Positions 44,110 to 54,312 are shown, numbered from the stretch's first letter. The stretch is DNA of 64,000 nt from Chromatiaceae bacterium (GCA_016714645.1 JADKCI010000005.1:310001-374000); one strand, 5' to 3'. Made by a program: numbers and translations. Notes: a model not told the origin generated them from the sequence alone.

Positions 44110-47100
44110 GCTGGGCTTCCAGGTCGAACGCCGCAGTGGGGAGGACGCCTGGGCCCTGCTGGCGACCCTGGGGCCAATACGACCGGTTACGCCGATGCCG
44201 GTCTGAGCGAGACCGTTACCTATGGCTACCGGGTGCGCGCGCCTACAACACCGCAGGCGCCTCCGTTTACACCCCGGAAGTCACCTCAACCGTACTCCCC
44301 AGGGCGCCGAGCGGCTTGGTCGCGAGCGCCCAGTCCGACACCCGCATTGACCTGACTTGGACCGATAACAGCGCCGGCGAAACCGCCTATCGCCTCGAGC
44401 GCAAGACCGGCACCAGCGGCACCTGGGCCGAGATCTCCACCCTGGGGCCAAACCTAACAACCTATGCCGACACCGGTCTCGCGTCCCCGGGCACCTATGT
44501 CTATCGCGTCCGCGCCGCCAACACGGTGGGGTATTCCGGTTATTCCAACGAGGCGGCGGCGACGACCCTGATCCCGCCCAGCGCGCCCACTAACCTGACG
44601 GCCAGTGCCGTGTCCTCTACCCGCGTCCAGTTGATCTGGGAAGATCGGAGCGACAACGAGTGGGAATTCCAGATCGAGCGCAAGACTGGTGCTGGCGGCA
44701 CTTGGGCCACCATCGCCACGGCGCCGGCCAATGCCATCCTCTATGCCGATAGCATCACCGCCCCCACGACGGACCTCGTTTACCGGGTGCGCGCCGCCAA
44801 CGGGGCTGGTAGCTCCGGCTATTCCAACGAGGCGATGGTCACCGCAGCCGTGCAGGGGCGTCTCGCTGCTGGGTATTCCCACAGCTTGTATCTCGGGTCC
44901 GACGGCAGCCTCTGGGCCTGGGGCTATAACAATTACGGGCAACTGGGCGACGGGACGACCACCACCCGCACCACGCCCACCCAGATCCTCACCGGGGTCG
45001 CCGCCATCGCCGCAGGGGAAAATCACACCCTGGCCCTCAAGACCGATGGCAGCCTCTGGGCCTGGGGCTATAACTATTACGGGCAACTGGGCGACGGCAC
45101 GACCACCAACCGCACCACGCCCCAGCAGATCCTTACCGGCGTTGCCAATATGGCCGCCGGGAGTTCTCACACCCTGGCTCTCAAGACCGACGGCAGCCTC
45201 TGGGCCTGGGGCAATAACACTTACGGGCAACTGGGCGACGGCACGACCACGAGTCGTTACACGCCCACCCCGATCCTCACCGGGATTACCGCCGTCTCCG
45301 GGGGGTATTATCACACCCTGGCTCTCAAGACCGACGGCAGCCTCTGGGCCTGGGGCTATAACACTTACGGGCAACTGGGCGACGGGACGACCACCACCCG
45401 CACCACGCCCCAGCAGATCCTTACCGGGGTCGCTAACCTGGCCGCCGGTGGTCATCACACCCTGGCCCTCAAGGCCGACGGCAGCTTCTGGGCCTGGGGC
45501 AATAACGAATTCGGGCAATTGGGCGACGGGACGACCACGAACCTTGCCACGCCCACCCAGGTCCTCACCGGGGTCACCAACCTGGCTGCCGGGCAATATC
45601 ACACCCTGGCCCTCAATACCGAGGGCAGCCTCTGGGCCTGGGGCTATAACTATTTCGGGCAACTGGGCGACGGGACGACCACGGATCGCACTGCGCCCAC
45701 CCAGGTCCTCACCGGCGTTGCCGCCATCACCGCCGGGTTTTATCACACCCTGGCCCTCAAGACCGACGGCAGCCTCTGGGCCTGGGGCTTTAACATTTAC
45801 GGGCAACTGGGCGACGGGACGACCACGGATCGTGCCAGCCCGGTTCAGTTGACCGGCATCGCCAATGACCCGCCGCCCGCCCCCACCCACCTCGGCGTTC
45901 AGGCCGTTTCGCCCACCGGTATCACCCTGGCCTGGACCGATACCAGCGGCAATGAGCTGGGCTTCCAGGTCGAACGCCGCAGTGGGGAGGACGCCTGGGC
46001 CCTGCTGGCGACCCTGGGGGCCAATACGACCGGTTACGCCGATGCCGGTCTGAGCGAGACCGTTACCTATGGCTACCGGGTGCGCGCCTACAACACCGCA
46101 GGCGCCTCCGTTTACACCCCGGAAGTCACCTCAACCGTACTCCCCAGGGCGCCGAGCGGCTTGGTCGCGAGCGCCCAGTCCGACACCCGCATTGACCTGA
46201 CTTGGACCGATAACAGCGCCGGCGAAACCGCCTATCGCCTCGAGCGCAAGACCGGCACCAGCGGCACCTGGGCCGAGATCTCCACCCTGGGGCCAAACCT
46301 AACAACCTATGCCGACACCGGTCTCGCGTCCCCGGGCACCTATGTCTATCGCGTCCGCGCCGCCAACACGGTGGGGTATTCCGGTTATTCCAACGAGGCG
46401 GCGGCGACGACCCTGATCCCGCCCAGCGCGCCCACTAACCTGACGGCCAGTGCCGTGTCCTCTACCCGCGTCCAGTTGATCTGGGAAGATCGGAGCGACA
46501 ACGAGTGGGAATTCCAGATCGAGCGCAAGACTGGTGCTGGCGGCACTTGGGCCACCATCGCCACGGCGCCGGCCAATGCCATCCTCTATGCCGATAGCAT
46601 CACCGCCCCACGACGGACCTCGTTTACCGGGTGCGCGCCGCCAACGGGGCTGGTAGCTCCGGCTATTCCAACGAGGCGATGGTCACCGCAGCCGTGCAGG
46701 GGCGTCTCGCTGCTGGGTATTCCCACAGCTTGTATCTCGGGTCCGACGGCAGCCTCTGGGCCTGGGGCTATAACAATTACGGGCAACTGGGCGACGGGAC
46801 GACCACCACCCGCACCACGCCCACCCAGATCCTCACTGGGGTCGCCGCCATCGCCGCAGGGGAAAATCACACCCTGGCCCTCAAGACCGACGGCAGCCTC
46901 TGGGCCTGGGGCTATAACTATTACGGGCAACTGGGCGACGGCACGACCACCAACCGCACCACGCCCCAGCAGATCCTTACCGGCGTTGCCAATATGGCCG
47001 CCGGGAGTTCTCACACCCTGGCTCTCAAGACCGACGGCAGCCTCTGGGCCTGGGGCAATAACACTTACGGGCAACTGGGCGACGGCACGACCACGCATCG

Positions 47101-47696
47101 ATACACGCCCACTCAGGTCCTCACCGGCGTTGCCGCCATCACCGCCGGGGGTTACCACACCCTGGCTCTCAAGACCGACGGCAGCCTCTGGGCCTGGGGC
47201 TATAACACTTACGGGCAACTGGGCGACGGGACGACCACGCATCGATACACGCCCACTCAGGTCCTCACCGGCGTTGCCGCCATCACCGCCGGGGGTTACC
47301 ACACCCTGGCCCTCAAGACCGACGGCAGCCTCTGGGCCTGGGGCTCTAACACTTACGGGCAACTGGGCGACGGCACGACCACGCATCGATACACGCCCAC
47401 TCAGGTCCTCACCGGCGTTGCCGCCATCACCGCTGGGGGTTACCACACCCTGGCCCTCAAGACCGACGGCAGCCTCTGGGCCTGGGGCTATAACTATTAC
47501 GGGCAACTGGGCGACGGGACGACCACCACCCGCACCACGCCCCAGCAGATCCTTACCGGAGTCGCCGCCATGGCCGCTGGGAGTTCTCGCACCCTGGCCC
47601 TCAAGACCGACGGCAGCCTCTGGGCCTGGGGCTCTAACGCTTACGGGCAACTGGGCGACGGGACGACCACGAATCGTGCCAGCCCGGTTCAGTTGA
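44106..47696 (+). CDS. Giant RCC1/FN3 protein, middle fragment (FN3 array, propeller 2, FN3 array)
   Basis: Not an independent gene: the frame is open from 44106, but meaningful sequence runs only from about 44236 to 46608. It starts inside the first FN3 domain, after two further indels against the repeat copies (one G missing near 44169-44173, an extra GC near 44234). It then encodes two more FN3 domains, a second seven-bladed RCC1 propeller (about 44863-45866) and three FN3 domains. At 46606-46609 one C is missing from a CCCCC run (compare 44759-44765), after which this frame is nonsense to its stop and the real sequence goes on in the frame of the next entry. FN3 domains show YVYRVRAANxxGYSxYSNEA cores. 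Confidence 0.72.
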   Translation: MSWASRSNAAVGRTPGPCWRPWGQYDRLRRCRSERDRYLWLPGARAYNTAGASVYTPEVTSTVLPRAPSGLVASAQSDTRIDLTWTDNSAGETAYRLERKTGTSGTWAEISTLGPNLTTYADTGLASPGTYVYRVRAANTVGYSGYSNEAAATTLIPPSAPTNLTASAVSSTRVQLIWEDRSDNEWEFQIERKTGAGGTWATIATAPANAILYADSITAPTTDLVYRVRAANGAGSSGYSNEAMVTAAVQGRLAAGYSHSLYLGSDGSLWAWGYNNYGQLGDGTTTTRTTPTQILTGVAAIAAGENHTLALKTDGSLWAWGYNYYGQLGDGTTTNRTTPQQILTGVANMAAGSSHTLALKTDGSLWAWGNNTYGQLGDGTTTSRYTPTPILTGITAVSGGYYHTLALKTDGSLWAWGYNTYGQLGDGTTTTRTTPQQILTGVANLAAGGHHTLALKADGSFWAWGNNEFGQLGDGTTTNLATPTQVLTGVTNLAAGQYHTLALNTEGSLWAWGYNYFGQLGDGTTTDRTAPTQVLTGVAAITAGFYHTLALKTDGSLWAWGFNIYGQLGDGTTTDRASPVQLTGIANDPPPAPTHLGVQAVSPTGITLAWTDTSGNELGFQVERRSGEDAWALLATLGANTTGYADAGLSETVTYGYRVRAYNTAGASVYTPEVTSTVLPRAPSGLVASAQSDTRIDLTWTDNSAGETAYRLERKTGTSGTWAEISTLGPNLTTYADTGLASPGTYVYRVRAANTVGYSGYSNEAAATTLIPPSAPTNLTASAVSSTRVQLIWEDRSDNEWEFQIERKTGAGGTWATIATAPANAILYADSITAPRRTSFTGCAPPTGLVAPAIPTRRWSPQPCRGVSLLGIPTACISGPTAASGPGAITITGNWATGRPPPAPRPPRSSLGSPPSPQGKITPWPSRPTAASGPGAITITGNWATARPPTAPRPSRSLPALPIWPPGVLTPWLSRPTAASGPGAITLTGNWATARPRIDTRPLRSSPALPPSPPGVTTPWLSRPTAASGPGAITLTGNWATGRPRIDTRPLRSSPALPPSPPGVTTPWPSRPTAASGPGALTLTGNWATARPRIDTRPLRSSPALPPSPLGVTTPWPSRPTAASGPGAITITGNWATGRPPPAPRPSRSLPESPPWPLGVLAPWPSRPTAASGPGALTLTGNWATGRPRIVPARFS

Positions 47697-50600
47697 CCGG
47701 CATCGCCAATGACCCGCCGCCCGCCCCCACCCACCTCGGCGTTCAGGCCGTTTCGCCCACCGGTATCACCCTGGCCTGGACCGATACCAGCGGCAATGAG
47801 CTGGGCTTCCAGGTCGAACGCCGCAGTGGGGAGGACGCCTGGGCCCTGCTGGCGACCCTGGGGGCCAATGCGACCGGTTACGCCGATGCCGGTCTGAGCG
47901 AGACCGTTACCTATGGCTACCGGGTGCGCGCCTACAACATGGTGGGCGCCTCCGCTTACACCCCGGAAGTGACCGCGACCCTGCCGCTCAACGCGCCCAG
48001 CGGCTTGGTCACGAGCGCCCAGTCCGACACCCGCATTGACCTGACCTGGACCGATAACAGCGCCTGGGAAACCGCCAATCTGGTGGAGCGCAAGACCGGC
48101 ACGGGCGGGACCTGGGCCCAGATCGCGACCCTGGCACCCAACGTCACCACCTATGCCGACACCGGTCTCGCGTCCCCGGGCACCTATGTCTATCGCGTCC
48201 GCGCCGCCAACACGGTGGGGTATTCCGGTTATTCCAACGAGGCGGCGGCGACGACGATCAATGCGGCGCCAACTCAGCTCACCGCGACCGCCCAGTCCGA
48301 CACCCGCATCGACCTGACCTGGACCGATAACAGCGCCTGGGAAACCGCCAATCTGGTGGAGCGCAAGACCGGCACGGGCGGGACCTGGGCCCAGATCGCG
48401 ACCCTGGCACCCAACGTCACCACCTATACCGACACCGGTCTCGCGTCCCCGGTCACCTATGTCTATCGCGTCCGCGCCGCCAACACGGTGGGCTATTCCA
48501 CCTATTCCAACGAGGCGGCGGCCACCCCCTGGTACATTCCCAACGCGCCGGCCAGCCTCACGGCCAGTGCCGTATCCGCGACCCGCATCCTGCTGATCTG
48601 GGAAGATCGGAGCGACAACGAGTGGGAATTCCAGATCGAGCGCAAGACTGGTGCTGGCGGCACTTGGGCCACCATCGCCACGGCGCCGGCCAATGCCATC
48701 CTCTATGCCGATAGCATCACCGCCCCCACGACGGACCTCGTTTACCGGGTGCGCGCCGCCAACGGGGCTGGTAGCTCCGGCTATTCCAACGAGGCGATGG
48801 TCACCGAGCGGCGCCTTGCTGCTGGGTCTGATCACAGCTTGTTAATCGGGTCCGATCGGAACCTCTGGGCCTGGGGCAATAACACTTACGGGCAACTGGG
48901 CGATGGCACGACCACGCGTCGTTACAGGCCCACCCAGGTTCTTACCGGCGTTGCCGCCATCACCGCCGGGTTATATCACACCCTGGCCCTCAAGACCGAC
49001 GGCAGCCTCTGGGCCTGGGGCTATAACGGCTCCGGACAACTGGGCGATGGGACGACCACCGCCCGCACCACGCCCCAGCAGATCCTTACCGGCGTCGCCG
49101 CCGTCGCCGCCGGGGGTTCTCACACCCTGGCCCTCAAGACCGACGGCAGCCTCTGGGCCTGGGGCTATAACGGCTCCGGACAACTGGGCGACGGGACGAC
49201 CACCACCCGCACCACGCCCACCCAGGTCCTCACCGGCGTTGCCGTCATCACCGCCGGGGGTTCTCACACCCTGGCCATCAAGACCGACGGCAGCCTCTGG
49301 GCCTGGGGCTCTAACACTTACGGGCAACTGGGCGACGGCACGACCACCACCCGCACCACGCCCCAGCAGATCCTTACCGGCGTCGCCAACCTGGCCGCCG
49401 GGGGTTCTCACACCCTGGCCCTCAAGGCCGATGGCAGCCTCTGGGCCTGGGGCAACAACGAATTCGGGCAACTGGGCGACGGCACGACCACCACCCGCAC
49501 CACGCCCCAGCAGATCCTTACCGGCGTCGCCAACCTGACCGCCGGGGGTTCTCACACCCTCGCTCTCAAGACCAACGGTAGCCTCTGGGCCTGGGGCAAT
49601 AACGAATACGGGCAACTGGGCGACGGGACGACCACGGATCGTGCCACGCCTACCCAGGTCCTCACCGGGGTTAGCGCCATAGCCGCCGGGAGCTCCCACA
49701 CCCTGGCCATCAAGACCAACGGCAGCCTCTGGGCCTGGGGCAATAACTATTATGGGCAACTGGGGGATGGGACGACCGCGGATCGCACCAGCCCCAGTCA
49801 GGTGACTGACCGTCCGCCAGCCCCCACCTACCTCGGCGTCCAGGCCGTTTCGCCCACCGGTATCACCCTGGCCTGGACCGATACCAGCGGCAATGAGCTG
49901 GGCTTCCAGGTCGAACGCCGCAGTGGGGAGGACGCCTGGGCCCTGCTGGCGACCCTGGGGGCCAATGCGACCGGTTACGCCGATGCCGGTCTGAGCGAGA
50001 CCGTTACCTATGGCTACCGGGTGCGCGCCTACAACATGGTGGGCGCCTCCGCTTACACCCCGGAAGTGACCGCGACCCTGCCGCTCAACGCGCCCAGCGG
50101 CTTGGTCACGAGCGCCCAGTCCGACACCCGCATTGACCTGACCTGGACCGATAACAGCGCCTGGGAAACCGCCAATCTGGTGGAGCGCAAGACCGGCACG
50201 GGCGGGACCTGGGCCCAGATCGCGACCCTGGCACCCAACGTCACCACCTATGCCGACACCGGTCTCGCGTCCCCGGGCACCTATGTCTATCGCGTCCGCG
50301 CCGCCAACACGGTGGGCTATTCCACCTATTCCAACGAGGCGGCGGCGGCGACGATCAATGCGGCGCCAACCCAGCTCACCGCGGTCGCCACGTCCGACAC
50401 CCGCATCAACCTGACCTGGACCGACAACAGCGCCTGGGAAACCGCTCATCTGGTGGAACGCAAAACCGGCACCAGCGGCACCTGGGCCCAGATCACGACC
50501 CTGGCACCCAACGTCACCAGCTACGGCGACACCGGCCTTGCCGCTCCGGTCACCTATGTCTATCGCGTCCGCGCCGCTAACCTGGTGGGGTATTCCGGTT

Positions 50601-53600
50601 ATTCCAACGAGGCGTCGGCGACGACCCTGATTCCGCCCAGCGTGCCCACTAACCTCACGGCCAGTGCCGTGTCCTCTACCCGCATCCAGTTAATCTGGGA
50701 AGACCGCAGCGACAATGAGTGGGAATTCCAGATCGAGCGCAAGACCGGTGTGGGCGGCACTTGGGCCCCCATCGCCACGGCACCGGCCAATGCCGCCGGC
50801 TATGCCGACACCGGCCTGACCGCGGCCACCCTCTATGTCTATCGGGTCCGCGCCAGCAACGGCGCCGGGGCTTCCCCGTACTCCAACGAGGCCAGCGCCA
50901 CCAGCCTGGATCAGGCAGCCCGGCCCCGCGTCGCCGCCGGTGAGTCCCATAGCCTGACCCTGGAGGGGGATGGCCGCCTCTGGGCCTGGGGCGCGAACGG
51001 GTACGGGCAGCTAGGCGATGGCACCACCACCAGCCGCACCCAGCCGGTGGCGATCCTGAGCAGCATCACCCAACTGGCCGCCGGCGCCAACCATGCCCTG
51101 GCCGTTACCAGCACGGGGCGGCTCCTGACCTGGGGCCTCAATGACCAGGGCCAGTTGGGCGACAACAGCACCAGCAACCGCCCCACCCCGACCGAGGTCC
51201 TGACCCTGGTCAGCGCCGCGGCGGGCGGCACTCGCCACAGCCTGGCCCTCAAGAGCGACGGCAGCCTCTGGGCCTGGGGGGCCAATAGCCTCGGCCAACT
51301 GGGCGATGGCACCACCACCAGCCACCTGGCCCCGGTGCAAATCCTGACGGGCATGGGTGGCCTGGCGGCGGGCGGCACCCATTCCCTGGCCCTGACCACC
51401 GATGGCCGCCTGTTGGCCTGGGGCGCCAATACCTATGGCCAGCTCGGCAATGGCACCACCACCAACAGCCACAACCCGGTGCAGGTCATGAGCAACGTCG
51501 CCGCCCTGGCCGCCGGCAGCGAGCACAGCCTGGCCCTGCGTAACGACGGCACCCTCTGGGCCTGGGGCCGTAATCAGTACGGCCAACTCGGAGACGGGGG
51601 CAGCGTCAACCGGTCGAGCCCCTATCAGATCCTGAGCGGGGTGGCCGCCCTCGCCGCTGGCGCCAACCACGGCCTGGCCATCACCACCGACGGCCGCCTG
51701 CGGGTCTGGGGCCTCAATAGCGCGGGCCAACTCGGCAACGGCACCACCGCCAACAGCGCGACCCCGGTCGAGATCCTCACCGGGATCGCCACGGCGGCGG
51801 GCGGCGGCGCTCACTCCCTGGCCATCCGGGACGACGGCACCGTCCTGGCCTGGGGCAATAACACCGACGGTCAGATCGGCGATGGGACCACAACCCAACG
51901 GACGAGCCCGGTCGTGGTCACGGGGTTCGGCAATGCCCTGACCCCGCCCGCCCCCTCCTCGCTGGCGGCGACGGCGGCCTCCGCCGTGCGCATCGACTTG
52001 ACCTGGCGGGACAACAGCGGCAACGAGACCGGCTTTCAACTCGAACGTAAGATCGGGGCGGGCGGGACCTGGGCCCTGCTGGCCACCCTGGGGGCCAATG
52101 CCACGGCTTACGCTAACACCGGCCTGACGCCCGCGACGACCTACGTCTATCGCCTGCGCGCCATCAATGGGGCCGGGGCCTCCGGTTACACCAACGAGGT
52201 CACTCGCGCCACGCCGGCCTTGCCCGTCGCCCCCGCCAACCTGACGGCGACGGTGGCCAACGCCGCGGTCATCACCCTGACCTGGCAGGACCGGAGCAGC
52301 GACGAGGCGGCCTTCGCCATCGAGCGCCAGGAGGGCGCGGCGGGGGACTGGATACCGCTCACCACCCCGGCCGCCAATACCACCGCCTATGCCGACATCA
52401 GCGTGTCCGAGCAGCGGCTCTACCGCTACCGGGTGCGCGCTACCAACTGGGCCGGCCCCTCGGCCTGGTCCAACGAGGCCAGCGCCACCACCCCCGCCTT
52501 GCCCTTGGCGCCCTCTGACCTGACGGCCACCCAGACCACGGCCACGCGCATCGACCTGAGCTGGCGGGACAACAGCAGCGACGAGGATGGCTTCAAAATC
52601 GAGCGCCAGAGCACCGGAACCGAAACCTGGACCCAGATCGCTACCGATGTGGCCAATACCACCCGCTATGCCGACACGACCGTCACGGCGGGTCCTACCT
52701 ATCGTTATCGGGTACGGGGTTATAACTGGACGGGGGATTCGCCTTACTCCAACGTGGCCGGGGCGAACTTCCAGATTGCCGTCACCGCCACGGCGGGGGC
52801 CAACGGCAGTATCAGCCCGGCTTCGCGCAGCGTTGACTACGGAACAACTACCACCTTCACCGTGACCCCCGACACCGGCTACAGCGCCAGCGTTACGGGC
52901 TGCGGGGGCAGCCTGGTCGGCACCACCTACGCCACCGGTCCCATCACCGCCGCCTGTACGGTCAGCGCCACCTTTACCCTGAACAGCTACACCATCACCG
53001 CCACCGCCGGGGCCAACGGCACCATCAGCCCGCCCAGCCAGACGGTGGCCCACGGCGCCACCACCAGCTTCACCGTCACCCCCAATACGGGTTACCGCGC
53101 CAGCGCCAATGGTTGTGGGGGCAGTCTGTCCGGCACCACCTACACCACCGGCGCCATCACCGCCGCCTGTACGGTCAGCGCCAGCTTTACCCTGAACAGC
53201 TATACCGTCACCGCCACGGCGGGGGCCAACGGCAGTATCAGCCCAGCTTCGCGCAGCGTTGACTACGGAACAACCACCAGCTTCACCCTCACCCCCGACA
53301 CCGGCTACAGCATTGGCACGGTAAGTGGCTGCGGCGGCAGCCTGGCCGGCACCACCTACACCACCGGTCCCATCACCGCCGCCTGTACGGTCAACGCCAC
53401 CTTTACCCCGATCAGCTACACCGTCACCGCCACGGCGGAGGCCAACGGCAGCATCAGCCCGCCCAGCCAGACGGTGGCCCATGGCGCCACCACCAGCTTC
53501 GCCGTCACGCCCGACACCGGCTACAGCATTGGCACGGTAAGTGGCTGCGAGGGCAGCCTGTCCGGCATCACCTACACCACCGGTCCCATCACCGCCACCT

Positions 53601-54298
53601 GCGCGGTCAGCGCCAGCTTTGTCCCGGTGGTCATCACCGTGGCCGCCAGCGACAAAACCGCCACCGAGGCCGGGCTCACCACCGGGCGATACACCATCAC
53701 CCGCACCGGCGACACCGCCGCCGCCCTCACCCTCGGCTATACCCTGACCGGCACCGCCACCAGCGGTAAAGATTACCTCGCCCTCGGCACCAGTGTCGTC
53801 ATCCCCGCCGGCAAGACGCGGATCACCAAGGTCCTCAAGCCCAAGCAGGATACGCTGCAGGAGTTACCCGAGACGGTCGTCCTGACCCTGAACCCCAGCC
53901 CGAACTACGCCGTGGGTAGCCCGGCCAGGGCCACGGTGACGATCACCAGCGATGAACCGGTGACCCAAACCGTCAGCGTCAGCGCCTCCGATGCCACCAC
54001 CACCGAGGCCGGCCTGACCACCGGGCGCTACACCTTCACCCGCGCGGGGAGCATTGCCGCCACCCTGACGGTTAACTATGGCGTCAGCGGGACCGCCACC
54101 GCGGGCCGCGACTATACGGCGCTGGGCACCAGCGTCAGCTTCCCGGCCAACGTGGCCAAGGTCACTAAGACGGTTACCCCGCTCCAGGACAGCCGGGTGG
54201 AGATCGACGAAAGTATTATCCTGACCTTGGTCGCGGGCACGGGTTATGCCGTGGGGACGTCCGCCAGCGGGACGGTCATCCTGAAGAGCGACGATTAG
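46631..54298 (+). CDS. Giant RCC1/FN3 protein, C-terminal fragment (propellers 3-5, FN3, InlB-like repeats, Calx-beta)
   Basis: 2555 codons opening with a GTG inside an FN3 domain, so this is the tail of a longer gene and not a natural start. In order: end of FN3, propeller 3 (46699-47710), four FN3, propeller 4 (48810-49806), four FN3, propeller 5 (50925-51940), three FN3 (to about 52775), four bacterial repeats of the InlB_B/PF18998 type (52780-53630, each with TATAGANGSISP-like opening and a Cys pair), and two Calx-beta domains (53630-54295, GTATSGKDYLALGTSV and ASGTVILKSDD). No sorting signal, membrane anchor or type I RTX nonapeptides are seen at the C-terminus. Probably an extracellular or surface-associated adhesive or binding protein; partner unknown. 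Confidence 0.8.
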   Translation: MRAANGAGSSGYSNEAMVTAAVQGRLAAGYSHSLYLGSDGSLWAWGYNNYGQLGDGTTTTRTTPTQILTGVAAIAAGENHTLALKTDGSLWAWGYNYYGQLGDGTTTNRTTPQQILTGVANMAAGSSHTLALKTDGSLWAWGNNTYGQLGDGTTTHRYTPTQVLTGVAAITAGGYHTLALKTDGSLWAWGYNTYGQLGDGTTTHRYTPTQVLTGVAAITAGGYHTLALKTDGSLWAWGSNTYGQLGDGTTTHRYTPTQVLTGVAAITAGGYHTLALKTDGSLWAWGYNYYGQLGDGTTTTRTTPQQILTGVAAMAAGSSRTLALKTDGSLWAWGSNAYGQLGDGTTTNRASPVQLTGIANDPPPAPTHLGVQAVSPTGITLAWTDTSGNELGFQVERRSGEDAWALLATLGANATGYADAGLSETVTYGYRVRAYNMVGASAYTPEVTATLPLNAPSGLVTSAQSDTRIDLTWTDNSAWETANLVERKTGTGGTWAQIATLAPNVTTYADTGLASPGTYVYRVRAANTVGYSGYSNEAAATTINAAPTQLTATAQSDTRIDLTWTDNSAWETANLVERKTGTGGTWAQIATLAPNVTTYTDTGLASPVTYVYRVRAANTVGYSTYSNEAAATPWYIPNAPASLTASAVSATRILLIWEDRSDNEWEFQIERKTGAGGTWATIATAPANAILYADSITAPTTDLVYRVRAANGAGSSGYSNEAMVTERRLAAGSDHSLLIGSDRNLWAWGNNTYGQLGDGTTTRRYRPTQVLTGVAAITAGLYHTLALKTDGSLWAWGYNGSGQLGDGTTTARTTPQQILTGVAAVAAGGSHTLALKTDGSLWAWGYNGSGQLGDGTTTTRTTPTQVLTGVAVITAGGSHTLAIKTDGSLWAWGSNTYGQLGDGTTTTRTTPQQILTGVANLAAGGSHTLALKADGSLWAWGNNEFGQLGDGTTTTRTTPQQILTGVANLTAGGSHTLALKTNGSLWAWGNNEYGQLGDGTTTDRATPTQVLTGVSAIAAGSSHTLAIKTNGSLWAWGNNYYGQLGDGTTADRTSPSQVTDRPPAPTYLGVQAVSPTGITLAWTDTSGNELGFQVERRSGEDAWALLATLGANATGYADAGLSETVTYGYRVRAYNMVGASAYTPEVTATLPLNAPSGLVTSAQSDTRIDLTWTDNSAWETANLVERKTGTGGTWAQIATLAPNVTTYADTGLASPGTYVYRVRAANTVGYSTYSNEAAAATINAAPTQLTAVATSDTRINLTWTDNSAWETAHLVERKTGTSGTWAQITTLAPNVTSYGDTGLAAPVTYVYRVRAANLVGYSGYSNEASATTLIPPSVPTNLTASAVSSTRIQLIWEDRSDNEWEFQIERKTGVGGTWAPIATAPANAAGYADTGLTAATLYVYRVRASNGAGASPYSNEASATSLDQAARPRVAAGESHSLTLEGDGRLWAWGANGYGQLGDGTTTSRTQPVAILSSITQLAAGANHALAVTSTGRLLTWGLNDQGQLGDNSTSNRPTPTEVLTLVSAAAGGTRHSLALKSDGSLWAWGANSLGQLGDGTTTSHLAPVQILTGMGGLAAGGTHSLALTTDGRLLAWGANTYGQLGNGTTTNSHNPVQVMSNVAALAAGSEHSLALRNDGTLWAWGRNQYGQLGDGGSVNRSSPYQILSGVAALAAGANHGLAITTDGRLRVWGLNSAGQLGNGTTANSATPVEILTGIATAAGGGAHSLAIRDDGTVLAWGNNTDGQIGDGTTTQRTSPVVVTGFGNALTPPAPSSLAATAASAVRIDLTWRDNSGNETGFQLERKIGAGGTWALLATLGANATAYANTGLTPATTYVYRLRAINGAGASGYTNEVTRATPALPVAPANLTATVANAAVITLTWQDRSSDEAAFAIERQEGAAGDWIPLTTPAANTTAYADISVSEQRLYRYRVRATNWAGPSAWSNEASATTPALPLAPSDLTATQTTATRIDLSWRDNSSDEDGFKIERQSTGTETWTQIATDVANTTRYADTTVTAGPTYRYRVRGYNWTGDSPYSNVAGANFQIAVTATAGANGSISPASRSVDYGTTTTFTVTPDTGYSASVTGCGGSLVGTTYATGPITAACTVSATFTLNSYTITATAGANGTISPPSQTVAHGATTSFTVTPNTGYRASANGCGGSLSGTTYTTGAITAACTVSASFTLNSYTVTATAGANGSISPASRSVDYGTTTSFTLTPDTGYSIGTVSGCGGSLAGTTYTTGPITAACTVNATFTPISYTVTATAEANGSISPPSQTVAHGATTSFAVTPDTGYSIGTVSGCEGSLSGITYTTGPITATCAVSASFVPVVITVAASDKTATEAGLTTGRYTITRTGDTAAALTLGYTLTGTATSGKDYLALGTSVVIPAGKTRITKVLKPKQDTLQELPETVVLTLNPSPNYAVGSPARATVTITSDEPVTQTVSVSASDATTTEAGLTTGRYTFTRAGSIAATLTVNYGVSGTATAGRDYTALGTSVSFPANVAKVTKTVTPLQDSRVEIDESIILTLVAGTGYAVGTSASGTVILKSDD

Positions 54299-54312
54299 AC
54301 CCCGGGGGCCGG

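Larger units (their letters stand above)
43009..51940 (+). repeat. Five seven-bladed RCC1 propellers in tandem blocks with FN3 arrays
   Basis: Thirty-five RCC1 units of about 150 bases in five groups of exactly seven: about 43009-44015, 44863-45866, 46699-47710, 48810-49806 and 50925-51940. Groups 1-4 are nearly identical at DNA level, and group 5 is clearly diverged (changes such as LTWGLNDQGQ and VWGLNSAGQ). Between them lie FN3 arrays of 3, 3, 4 and 4 domains, with 3 more after the fifth. Block starts are about 1.84-2.11 kb apart. The segment 45850-46700 repeats 44013-44865, and 49810-50340 repeats 47712-48240, almost base for base. Confidence 0.88.

Noticed and set aside
43009..51940. Possible CRISPR array because of many regular repeats
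   Set aside because: Repeat units are about 150 bases, keep the reading frame and encode RCC1 blades; there are no unique spacers of 30-40 bases.
51011..53482. 823-codon minus-strand open frame opposite the giant RCC1 gene, plus similar ones at 46586-48835, 48971-50449 and 43039-43959
   Set aside because: Periodic Gly/Val/Ala-rich translations of the reverse strand of the RCC1 and FN3 repeats; no independent signal.
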